Source of the DNA: Streptomyces sp. CNQ-509 | GTDB taxonomy: Bacteria; Actinomycetota; Actinomycetes; Streptomycetales; Streptomycetaceae | Length of the DNA: 64,000 nt | Direction: 5' to 3' | NCBI RefSeq assembly: GCF_001011035.1 | Contig: NZ_CP011492.1 | Location: forward strand, 1,619,501-1,683,500 | In this document: piece after piece, positions 51,353-59,213 of the stretch | Numbering within the stretch: the stretch's first letter is position 1 | Layout of the letters: every line of letters begins with the position of its first letter | Made by a program: the position numbers and the translations under genes | The notes under the pieces: generated by a model | The model's input: only the letters and a program-made list of their open reading frames with translations | The model's database searches: none | What the model was told of the DNA's origin: nothing

Positions 51353-54300
51353 TCAGCAGGTGTCCCGGTACGGCGTCCCCGGCAGGTACGCCTCCCAGTC
51401 GGCCCGCGACAGACCGCCGCCCGCGCGGGCGCACACCGCCTGCCGCGCCCGCTCCGGATCCGCCGGGTAGGCGCGCGGCGCGGTCTGCCGGCCGACCGCG
51501 TAGATCTCGCTGCCGTCGGGGCTGAAGGAGACCGCCAGCAGTTCGTCGCCCGCGGTCGGCAGATTGCCGCCCAGCGACTGGTTCGACGCGGTGTCCCACA
51601 GCCGCAGCGTCCCCGAGTACCCCGCGACCGCCAGCGTGCGCCCGTCCGGCGAGAACGCCAGCGCCGTCGCCGGCTCCGCCGCGCCCGTCTGCATCCCCCG
51701 GTACGTACCGGGCAGCACCCCGAGGCGGCGCCGGCCCTCGCCGTCCCACAGCGTGATGCGGCCGGAGTCGTCGCCCGCGGCGAGGAACCGCCCGTCCGGG
51801 CTGAACTCCACGGAGCGCACCCCGTCCTGTGCCAGCGGCCGGGGCGTCACCCGGCCCCCGCGCAGCGCGACGAGTTGGTCGTCGCCCGTGGCCAGCAGCG
51901 CGCCGCCGGGGTGCAGGGCCAGCGGATCGCCGCCGGTGTCACGCAGCCGCCGCACGCGCTCGCCGCGCGAGACGTCCCACACCTCCAGCGACTCCCTGTC
52001 GGGTATCCGGGAGAGGATCAGCCTGCCACCCGCCCCGTACGCGAGGCTGTTCAGCGGGTTGGCACGCGCCGGATCGGGGGTGACGACCAGCGTCCGTACG
52101 ATCCGGCCCTTCGCCGTGTCCCACACGTGCACCCGCTCCGGCTCGTCGCCCATGACGCTCGGCAGCGCGTACGCCAGCCGCCGGCCGTCCGGGCTGAACG
52201 CCATCAGCGGAATGCAGAAGTCCGCGACCGGATCCAGCCCCTCCGGCACCCGGCAGGGCAGCGGGGGCGGCGTCTGCGGGGTCCGGCCGCCGCGCATGTC
52301 GCGCACCTCGAAGACGCCGCGCGCCCCCGAGCGGCGGGCGGTGACCAGCTTGCCGCCGTCCGGGCTGAACGCCGCACCCTCCAGCCGCCGTTCGTGCCAG
52401 CCGGTGCCCGCGATGCCGTCCAGCCGCACGGTACGCACCACGTGCCCGGAGAGGCCGCTGAGATACCGCAGCCCCCTGTTGCCCGGCGTCACCCGCAGCT
52501 CCGTCGCGTACTCGCTGACCAGCGGATGGCGCAGCACCGGCGCCGAGGCGTCGGCCGTGCGCCACACGATCAGCTCGTCCGGGCCCACGGCGGCGACCAG
52601 CGAGCCGTCCCGGCTGAACTCGATCTCCGACAGCCCCTCGCGCTCCACCTCCAGCCGCTTCCGCCCCGTCGCCACGTCCAGCACGCGGAAGCCGGAGTCG
52701 TTCATCACGACGAGCCCGCGGCTGTCGGGCGTGAACTCCAGCGCCGTCGTGTCGGCGCCGCAGGCGCCGCGGGGGGCGGGGTACTCGCGCAGCATGCGCT
52801 GCCGCGCGCCCGTGTGCCACACCTCGGGCACGCCGCTGTCCGGGCACATGACGACGAGCCGGTCGTCGGGGCTGACCTGGCTGAACCAGCCGGTGTCGCC
52901 GGTGCCCGTCTCATAGGAGAAGAGCCTCTTGCCGCTGCGTACGTCGTAGAGCGCGAGATGCGTCCGCTCGCCGTCGAAGGACCAGGTGCTCGACACGTAC
53001 GTCCGGCCGCTGGGGCCGAACCAGCCCGTCGAGCCGGGGATCTCACCGCGGCGGCCGGGGCGCAGCCGCACGCCGCCGTCGTCGTCGGCGACCGCGAGGA
53101 CGCGGCCGTCGGGCGAGAGGTCGAAGTCGGACTCGTCGACGGGGTGGCCGAGGCCGGGTCCCGAGTCGAGCCGGCGGTGCGTGGCGACGTCCCAGCGCTC
53201 GGTACGGTCCTGGCCGACGCTGGTGACGGTGCGGCCGTCGGCGCTGAGGAAGCGCTGCGCGCGCGGCTCGCCGTCCTGGGGGAGGGCGAACGAGTCGGAC
53301 TCGCGCTGGTGCAGCGCGCCGAGCAGGGCGCCGCGGGTCTCCGGGGTGTCGGCGAGCCGCCAGGCGGCGACGCTGAGCTGCATGGCCCGTACGGGATCGG
53401 TGAACCGCAGGCTCCCCGCGACGGCGGCGACGCGGCGGGCCTCGGCGCGGCGGTGCTCGGCGTCGGCGGCGCGGTCCTGCTGCCAGGCGAACGAGCCGGC
53501 GACCAGGGCGAGGACGACCAGCGCGACCAGCGTGGTGAGCAGACCGCGGAAGCGCCGCCGCTCCCGGCCGCGGGCGGCCCGGCTGGCGGCGAGGAAGGCG
53601 GCCTCGCCGCCGGTCAGCTCCTGCGGCCGGTCCGCGAACAGCTCCTCGGCCTGCGCGAGCCGGCTGCCCCGGTACAGCGCCCCGGGGTCGCGGTCCAGCT
53701 CCTCCCAGCCGTGGGCGGCTTCGGTGAGGCGCCGCAGGGCGCGCATGCGCTCGCGGTCCTCCTCGATCCAGGCGCGCAGGCGGGGCCAGGCGGTGAGGAG
53801 GGCTTCGTGGGCGAGGTCGACGACGTCGTCGTCGAGGGTCAGCAGCCGGGCCTCGACGAGCCGTTCGAGCACGTACCCGACGCCGGCGGCGGGATCGTCC
53901 TGGGCAGGGCGGTGTACGGCGCCGGGGTCGGGGGCGGGGTCGGCGCGCGTATCGGGTGGGGCTGACGGGCGGGAGGGTTTCCCCGGCACCGCCCCTTCCC
54001 GGAACCCGGGGGCTCCGCCCCAGGGACCCGCGCCACCCGCAGCAGCCATGCTCTCGCCGCCACGCCGGGCCCACCGGCCCCGCCGGGTCCCTTCGCCCGT
54101 ACGCCCGTCGTCCCGCCCGGCCCCGCCCGGGGCACCGGCATGCGCCGCGATCTCCGCCAGCTCCGCCCGCGGTGCCGGGCGGCGGGTGTCCTGGGAGCCC
54201 TCGCCGGGCGAGACCAGGCGGAGCAGTGCGCGGCGGGCGACCCGCTGCTGCGGCGGCGTCAGCTCTCCGTAGACCCGCTCCGCCGTCCGCGCGATGGCGC

Positions 54301-55393
54301 CGCGCACGCCTCCCGCCGCCTCGTACGCCTCCTCCGTCAGCGACCGGCCGCGCCGCCGGTGCCACGTCTCCAGCAGCACGTGCGACATCAGCGGCAGCGC
54401 GCCCGGCTCGCCGTCGACGTCCTTGAGGATGCGCGCCGTCAGGGCCCGTTCGACGATCAGGCCCTCCGCCGCCGCGGGCTTGACCACCGCCTCGCGCAGC
54501 TCCGCGGGCGACATCGGGCCGACGAGCAACTGCGCGTCGCGCAGCGCCTCGGTGAGGGCGCGGTGCTCGGCGCAGCGGCCGTAGAAGTCGGCCCGTACGG
54601 CGACGACCACCCGCAGCCGGCGCGCCGGGTCGCGGGCGGCGAGGAGGCGGTCGAGGAAGGCGGTGCGCTCCCCGGGGTCCTGGCAGAGGGTGAAGACCTC
54701 CTCGAACTGGTCGACGAGGAGGTACGTGTCGCCCTCGCCGGAAGCGGCGTCGAGCACGTCGGCGTGCGTACGCACCGGATGCTCGCCGGGCGTGAGGATC
54801 CGCAGCGCGGCGGGCGGCGGGCAGACCGGCTCCCCGCCCTCCCCGCCCGGCTCCCCCGCCGGCGGCTCCCCCCGCTCGGTCCCCTCCGGCCCCTCGCCGT
54901 CCCGTCCGCCCCCCGACTGCAGCGCCGGTACGAGCCCCGCGCGCAGCAGCGACGACTTCCCGCTCCCCGACGGGCCGAAGACCGCCGCGAAGCGGCGGGC
55001 GCGGACCAGTTCCACGAGGTCCGCCGTGAGCCGGTCGCGGCCGAAGAACCGGTCACGGTCGCCCGGTTCGAAGCGCGCCAGGCCCCGGTACGGCGGCGCC
55101 GCGCCGCCGTGCGGCAGCGGCTGCTCCGCGTCCTCCGCGGCCGCCTGCCGCCAGCGCCACTCCCATTCGCCGCGGTCGCCGCCGCAGGCTTCCGCGTACG
55201 CCAGCGCCACCGGCAGCGACGGCAACCGGTCGCCGGCGGCGGCCTGCGACAGCGCTGTCACCGAGTACGGCCCGCGCGCGGCGAGCTGCCGGTAGGTCGG
55301 TCCCCCTGCTTCGGTCCGCAGCTTGCGCAGCTCGTACGCGAAGCGCTGGACCGGGCCCGCGGACGGATCCACGGGCTTCTCGCGCCGCCCCAT
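51353..55393 (-). CDS. HTH-STAND ATPase-transmembrane-WD40 protein
   Basis: A 1346-residue multidomain signalling protein. Order: XRE-like helix-turn-helix (about 12-75), STAND NTPase (about 105-400) with Walker A GPSGSGKSS (about 137-145) and Walker B-like YLLVDQFEEVFTLC (about 220-233), and a winged-helix part split by a 90-residue low-complexity insertion (about 412-500) before VLERLVEARLLTLDDDVVDLAHEALLTAWPRL. One hydrophobic helix (about 613-635) is followed by a long region with repeated FSPDGR..D..G.I.LWD units forming at least one WD40 propeller (about 690-1335). STAND proteins act as ligand-triggered switches. ATG 55391-55393 was chosen; upstream in-frame sequence is antisense to the next gene. 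Role unknown; defence or development are possibilities. Confidence 0.85.
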   Translation of the reverse strand: MGRREKPVDPSAGPVQRFAYELRKLRTEAGGPTYRQLAARGPYSVTALSQAAAGDRLPSLPVALAYAEACGGDRGEWEWRWRQAAAEDAEQPLPHGGAAPPYRGLARFEPGDRDRFFGRDRLTADLVELVRARRFAAVFGPSGSGKSSLLRAGLVPALQSGGGRDGEGPEGTERGEPPAGEPGGEGGEPVCPPPAALRILTPGEHPVRTHADVLDAASGEGDTYLLVDQFEEVFTLCQDPGERTAFLDRLLAARDPARRLRVVVAVRADFYGRCAEHRALTEALRDAQLLVGPMSPAELREAVVKPAAAEGLIVERALTARILKDVDGEPGALPLMSHVLLETWHRRRGRSLTEEAYEAAGGVRGAIARTAERVYGELTPPQQRVARRALLRLVSPGEGSQDTRRPAPRAELAEIAAHAGAPGGAGRDDGRTGEGTRRGRWARRGGESMAAAGGAGPWGGAPGFREGAVPGKPSRPSAPPDTRADPAPDPGAVHRPAQDDPAAGVGYVLERLVEARLLTLDDDVVDLAHEALLTAWPRLRAWIEEDRERMRALRRLTEAAHGWEELDRDPGALYRGSRLAQAEELFADRPQELTGGEAAFLAASRAARGRERRRFRGLLTTLVALVVLALVAGSFAWQQDRAADAEHRRAEARRVAAVAGSLRFTDPVRAMQLSVAAWRLADTPETRGALLGALHQRESDSFALPQDGEPRAQRFLSADGRTVTSVGQDRTERWDVATHRRLDSGPGLGHPVDESDFDLSPDGRVLAVADDDGGVRLRPGRRGEIPGSTGWFGPSGRTYVSSTWSFDGERTHLALYDVRSGKRLFSYETGTGDTGWFSQVSPDDRLVVMCPDSGVPEVWHTGARQRMLREYPAPRGACGADTTALEFTPDSRGLVVMNDSGFRVLDVATGRKRLEVEREGLSEIEFSRDGSLVAAVGPDELIVWRTADASAPVLRHPLVSEYATELRVTPGNRGLRYLSGLSGHVVRTVRLDGIAGTGWHERRLEGAAFSPDGGKLVTARRSGARGVFEVRDMRGGRTPQTPPPLPCRVPEGLDPVADFCIPLMAFSPDGRRLAYALPSVMGDEPERVHVWDTAKGRIVRTLVVTPDPARANPLNSLAYGAGGRLILSRIPDRESLEVWDVSRGERVRRLRDTGGDPLALHPGGALLATGDDQLVALRGGRVTPRPLAQDGVRSVEFSPDGRFLAAGDDSGRITLWDGEGRRRLGVLPGTYRGMQTGAAEPATALAFSPDGRTLAVAGYSGTLRLWDTASNQSLGGNLPTAGDELLAVSFSPDGSEIYAVGRQTAPRAYPADPERARQAVCARAGGGLSRADWEAYLPGTPYRDTC

Positions 55394-55477
55394 GGGCGGA
55401 CCCCCTCGCTCCCTGCTCCCCCAGGTCGCTCCCCACGATAAACCGCGCCGCCGACGCCGTACGACGGCCCTCGGGGA

Positions 55478-55542
55478 TTGTTCAGAAGGGCCGAAACGGG
55501 GTGCTGAACAACGGTCCTGCCGATCTAATCGGTCGAGACCGA
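55478..55542 (+). promoter_or_regulatory. Two dyads upstream of the CuAO-like gene pair
   Basis: TTGTTCAG (55478-55485) and CTGAACAA (55504-55511) are perfect inverted arms about 26 bp centre to centre. TCGGTC-ga-GACCGA (55529-55542) is a second dyad close to the gene. A TCTAAT box (55524-55529) between them is a possible -10. The arrangement suggests a regulated promoter for the pair at 55563-57747. Confidence 0.45.
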
Positions 55543-55562
55543 ACAAAATGAAGGGACTTCCC

Positions 55563-56372
55563 ATGAGCACATCGGGGGGAGGCCGCCGCCGCATGCGACA
55601 GCGCATCGTATGGGGGGCATTGACGGCCGTCGCGGGCACCGCGGCCGCCGTCGTCGTGGCCCTGCCGCTCGGCGCGGCGGGCGACGACCAACAGGGCGGG
55701 GATCCGGGGGCGTCCGCGTCGTCCCCTGCGCCCGGCGCGCTGGAGACGCCGGGTGCCGGGGGACCGGGCACCGCCCCGCTGCCGACAGGCAAGACCGGCA
55801 CGGGCAGCGACCCGCTGACGCCGGACGAGGAGCAGCGCGCCGAGGAGCTGGCGCTCGCCGGGGACCGGCCGCTGCGTACGGAGAGCGAGGGGGTCAGGGG
55901 CCGCGAGGGCATGCCGCAGCTCGTCAACACCGACCTCGCCGACTCCTCGGTGAGCGCCGGCGACGACCGGATCGCCGAGGTGTACTTCTACGACTACGCG
56001 CGGGACACGCTCGTCCAGAAGAGCGTCAACCTCAGCAGCAACGAGGTCGTGGACACCGTCGAGTCCACCGGGGCGCAGCCGCCGCCGGCCGCGCCGGAGG
56101 CGGAGGCCGCCGCCGATCTGCTGGTGGACAGCCCCGCCGGGGCGGGACTGCGGCAGGACTACAAGGCGGCGACCGGCGAGGAGCTGACCGGCGCCGGGCA
56201 GTTGCAGGTCCAGGGGATGACGTACACGGCGCGGCCGGGCGACTCCGGCGGGCTGGAAAAGTGCGGCGAACACCGCTGCGTGCGGCTCTTCACCCGGGTC
56301 AAGGACGGCCCGTGGATCGACACCCGCGACTTCGTCATCGACCTGAGCGAGCGGAAGGTGCACCATGCGTAA
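55563..56372 (+). CDS. Secreted hypothetical protein cotranscribed with a CuAO-like gene
   Basis: A 269-residue exported protein. The N-terminus has RRRMRQR and a hydrophobic stretch (about residues 14-40), a signal peptide or anchor with Tat-like basic character. A Pro/Gly/Ala linker (about 42-85) precedes a folded part (about 90-269) with RIAEVYFYDYARDTLVQKSVNLSSNEVVDT (in pieces), resembling the N2/N3-like beta domains that precede the catalytic core in copper amine oxidases, and a Cys pair in LEKCGEHRCVRLF. ATG 55563 has AAGGGA 6 nt upstream. It overlaps the next gene by 8 nt, so the two products probably work together. Confidence 0.75.
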   Translation: MSTSGGGRRRMRQRIVWGALTAVAGTAAAVVVALPLGAAGDDQQGGDPGASASSPAPGALETPGAGGPGTAPLPTGKTGTGSDPLTPDEEQRAEELALAGDRPLRTESEGVRGREGMPQLVNTDLADSSVSAGDDRIAEVYFYDYARDTLVQKSVNLSSNEVVDTVESTGAQPPPAAPEAEAAADLLVDSPAGAGLRQDYKAATGEELTGAGQLQVQGMTYTARPGDSGGLEKCGEHRCVRLFTRVKDGPWIDTRDFVIDLSERKVHHA

Positions 56373-57747
56373 CCCCACGACCCACGGGCCGGACGCGCCG
56401 GACGCCGGCTCCGGCGCACCCGCCGGCCGGCGCGGGGGCGCGTTCTGGCGCCGCCCCGCGACCTGGCGCGGGGGCGCCGTCGCCGCCCTGGTCCTGCTGC
56501 TCCCGGCCGCGGCACCCGCGGCGCTGCCCACGGCCGGCGCCGCGACGCCGACGGCGCCGCAGGCCGCCGCGCCGGACTGCAGCGAGGAGTACCGGATCAC
56601 GCACAAGCTGCCCAACGGCACCGAGTGGCAGATGTGTTACCGGAACAACGACTACGCGGGCCTGGTCCTGGAGGACATCTCGTACAAGCCGAAGGGCGCC
56701 CGCAGCGCCGTCCCGGTGCTCAACAGCGCCCGGCTGGGCCAGATACACGTGCCGTACGACGACGGCGGCATCGAGTACTACGACGTCACCGACATCTCGC
56801 TCGGCACGTCGCCCGTGTCGCTGAAGGAGAAGGACTGCCCCGGCGGCACCCGCCGCCCGGTGAAGGTCGGCGGCGAGGCGTACGACGCGGTGTGCGTCAC
56901 CCAGCAGCCGCGCGGCTTCGCGCACTTCGGCAACAGCTGGGACGTCGGTGAGGAGAACGGCCGCGACGACAGCGCGCAGGGCGACGACCTCGTCGTCTAC
57001 ACGATCCACTCGGCGGGTTACTACTACTACATCACCCAGTGGAACTTCTCCGACGACGGCACCATCACCGCCAAGGAGGGCGCCACCGGCAACCTCTCCC
57101 CCGGTGACTTCGACGCCTCGGACAAGCAGGGCTGGCCGATCGGCAAGGAGTCGCGCGACCGCGCGACCAGCCACCAGCACAACATCTTCTGGCGGCTGGA
57201 CTTCCAGACGGACAGCTCCCGCCCGGCCAGGATCCAGCAGTACGACACGAACCGCTCCGGCACCGGCGAGGGGGGCTACCCGGCGCAGGAGACGACCCGC
57301 AAGAACGTCACCAAGGAGACGTCGGGCAACTCCGACCAGCACCGCTGGTGGCGTGTGAGCGGCACGGCGGGCAAGAACGGCGACGGGCACACCCGGTCCT
57401 GGGAGCTGGTGCACAGCAACAGCGCGCGCTACACGGGGCGCAAGTTCACCAGCAAGGACGTGTACTTCACGCAGTACAAGAAGTGCGAGAAGTTCCCGAA
57501 CCACAACCGGCGGTGGGACTCCACCTGCGCGAAGGACATCGTCGCCGCCACCGACGGCGAGCAGCTCAAGCACCCGATCGTCTGGGTGAACGTGGGCTTC
57601 CACCACATCGCCCGCGACGAGGACCAGACGCCGATGCCGGTGCACTGGCAGGGCTTCCAGCTCTCGCCGCGCGACGTGACGGACATGAGCCCGCTCACGC
57701 CCGACCGGCTGCGCAAGCCGCAGTACAACGGTGACCCCTTCGACTGA
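56365..57747 (+). CDS. Secreted copper amine oxidase-like protein with altered cofactor motif
   Basis: A 460-residue exported protein. After a signal peptide (cleavage near residue 60, GAATPTAPQAAA) the body matches the catalytic domain of copper amine oxidases: ARLGQIHVPYDDG, WNFSDDGTITAKEGATGNL, ATSHQHNIFWRLDF (HxH copper ligands) and VWVNVGFHHIARDEDQTPMPVHWQGFQL (third His and the ED-x-P-MPV-W-x-G-F core). The TPQ precursor motif N-Y-D/E is replaced by AGYYYYIT: a Tyr is present but Asn and Asp/Glu are Tyr. Quinone formation is therefore uncertain. Two N-terminal Cys (PDCSEEY, QMCYRNN) suggest a disulfide. It overlaps the preceding gene, whose product may be its missing N-terminal part. 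Confidence 0.82.
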   Translation: MRNPTTHGPDAPDAGSGAPAGRRGGAFWRRPATWRGGAVAALVLLLPAAAPAALPTAGAATPTAPQAAAPDCSEEYRITHKLPNGTEWQMCYRNNDYAGLVLEDISYKPKGARSAVPVLNSARLGQIHVPYDDGGIEYYDVTDISLGTSPVSLKEKDCPGGTRRPVKVGGEAYDAVCVTQQPRGFAHFGNSWDVGEENGRDDSAQGDDLVVYTIHSAGYYYYITQWNFSDDGTITAKEGATGNLSPGDFDASDKQGWPIGKESRDRATSHQHNIFWRLDFQTDSSRPARIQQYDTNRSGTGEGGYPAQETTRKNVTKETSGNSDQHRWWRVSGTAGKNGDGHTRSWELVHSNSARYTGRKFTSKDVYFTQYKKCEKFPNHNRRWDSTCAKDIVAATDGEQLKHPIVWVNVGFHHIARDEDQTPMPVHWQGFQLSPRDVTDMSPLTPDRLRKPQYNGDPFD

Positions 57748-57881
57748 GCGAGGTCACCAGGCGCGCTGACCACGCTGACGCGCATCTCCGCGGCGTCCCC
57801 GTCCGGCTCCGGTCCGGGCGGGGGCGCCGTATTCTCGTCTGCACCACCTGCGCGTCTGTGTGAGCACCCGAGGAGATGCCG

Positions 57882-58505
57882 ATGCCCCCTACCGTCGTCC
57901 ATCCGTCGCTGCGCGAGCAGATCCGCGAGCACATCGTGGAGGGCGTCGTCAGCGGCCGGTGGAAGCCGGGCGAGCGGATCGTGGAGCGGCGGATCGCGGT
58001 CGAGCTGGAGGTGAGCCAGACGCCGGTGCGCGAGGCGCTGCGCGAGCTGGAGAGCATGCGGCTGATCGAGTCGGCGCCGAACAAGGGCGTGCGAGTCCGT
58101 GACCTGACGGCGGCGGATCTGGAGGAGATCTATCCGGTACGGGCCGGCCTGGAGCAGATCGCGGCGGAGCTGGCGGCGCCGCGGCTGGCGACGGACGTCT
58201 CGGCGCTGGAGCCGCACGTGGCGGCGCTGCGGGAGGCGGACGCGAAGGGGGACGGCGGGGCCCAGGTGAGGCACACGGTGGCGTTCCACCGGGAGCTGGT
58301 GCGGGCGTCGGGCAACGGCGTGCTGCTGCACACGTGGGAGTCGCTGGGGATCGAGATCTACACGTCGCTGGCGATCCGCTGGCTGGGCACGCGCCAGCAG
58401 TCGTACGCGGAGGAGCACGCGGACATCGTCGAAGCCTTCCGCCGCCGCGACCCGGCGATCGCGGAACTGGTCAAGTCCCACGTCCTGGGCTGCGCCCCCG
58501 CCTAA
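57882..58505 (+). CDS. GntR-family (FadR/FCD type) transcriptional regulator
   Basis: A 207-residue regulator. The winged helix (about residues 5-70) has SLREQIREHIVEGVVSGRWKPGERIVERRIAVELEVSQTPVREALRELE in summary, the GntR signature, and LIESAPNKGVRV as the wing. The FCD effector domain (about 78-205) has metal-ligand positions Asp/His in FHRELVRAS and EHADIVEAF. It binds a carboxylate effector in relatives such as PdhR and LldR. ATG 57882 was chosen because AGGAG is 6 nt upstream; the ATG at 57876 directly abuts that site. It stands before aceE and could bind the palindrome at 59165-59179; this is inference. Confidence 0.92.
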   Translation: MPPTVVHPSLREQIREHIVEGVVSGRWKPGERIVERRIAVELEVSQTPVREALRELESMRLIESAPNKGVRVRDLTAADLEEIYPVRAGLEQIAAELAAPRLATDVSALEPHVAALREADAKGDGGAQVRHTVAFHRELVRASGNGVLLHTWESLGIEIYTSLAIRWLGTRQQSYAEEHADIVEAFRRRDPAIAELVKSHVLGCAPA

Positions 58506-59162
58506 GCCGGGGCCCCGCCCCGCCGCCCCGAGTGCCGGTCTGGCCCGGGGGCTGCGCCCCCGCCCCCGGGGGGCTGCACCGGACCCCGTCTCGCGATATG
58601 ACGCCGAGACCCGACCGGGTGCTCCGCCCCACGACCCCGAGGGGCTCGTCCCGAGCCGGGCCAGGACCGGTCGGATGCCCTGCTGTGGAGTCCGTGCCCT
58701 CGGGAACCGCGCGCCGCCCCTGCGCGGCTTTGACACCTGCCCTCACGGGCGGGCGGCCCGCCTTCCGGTCCGGGATGGCCCGCCGTGCGCGCCGCAGCCC
58801 CCGGGCCGGGCCCGGGGGCGCTCCCTGCCCGTACCGTCGGTGCCGCGCGCCGCTTACCCTCTCGGCCCTCCCCGCCCCCACGGGCGACGCCCGCAGCCAG
58901 GTCCCGCAGCGTACGAACCCCGCCCCGGGCCGCGGTCGCCGGCCGCGCAGGCTGCAGACCCAGCCCACACCGCCCGCCGCCCTCACCCACACCTTCGCCC
59001 CCTCCTCGCCCCCGCGGGCGACGCCCGCAGCCGGATCCCGCAGCGTACGAGCACCGCCCCGGGCCGCGGTCGCCCGCCGTGCCGGCCGCAGGCACCGCGT
59101 GCAGCGACGGGTGGCACGGCATGCCTAGTTTCTGGCTCCGGAAGTATTTTGCCGTCCCACCT
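58506..59162. other. Long GC-rich non-coding region with direct repeats before aceE
   Basis: About 650 bp with no supported gene. It begins with a hairpin GGGGGC-tgc-GCCCCC (58547-58561), a likely terminator of the GntR gene. A pair of imperfect direct repeats of about 85 bp lies at 58866-58951 and 59000-59091, offset 134 bp; each contains CGGGCGACGCCCG and CCCGCAGCGTACGA. The open frames across it have biased Arg/Pro/Ala composition and no family similarity. Confidence 0.55.
58866..59091 (+). repeat. Pair of imperfect ~85-bp direct repeats
   Basis: Copy A 58866-58951 and copy B 59000-59091 share long blocks: GGGCGACGCCCGCAGCC, CCCGCAGCGTACGA and CGCCCCGGGCCGCGGTCGCC. Each has an internal small hairpin (CGGGCgacGCCCG). 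They end 72 bp before the aceE -35 box. Confidence 0.7.
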
Positions 59163-59192
59163 TTGATCGATCATCGATCGGAGACTTACAGT
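59163..59192 (+). promoter_or_regulatory. aceE promoter with a 15-bp palindromic operator
   Basis: -35 TTGATC (59163-59168) and -10 TACAGT (59187-59192) are 18 nt apart. The perfect palindrome GATCGAT-c-ATCGATC (59165-59179) overlaps the -35 and fills the spacer, which is where a repressor would block polymerase. Transcription would begin near 59199, giving a leader of about 15 nt that contains the GGAGG ribosome site. Confidence 0.7.
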
Positions 59193-59213
59193 TCGGTCGA
59201 GGAGGTAGTTGCC

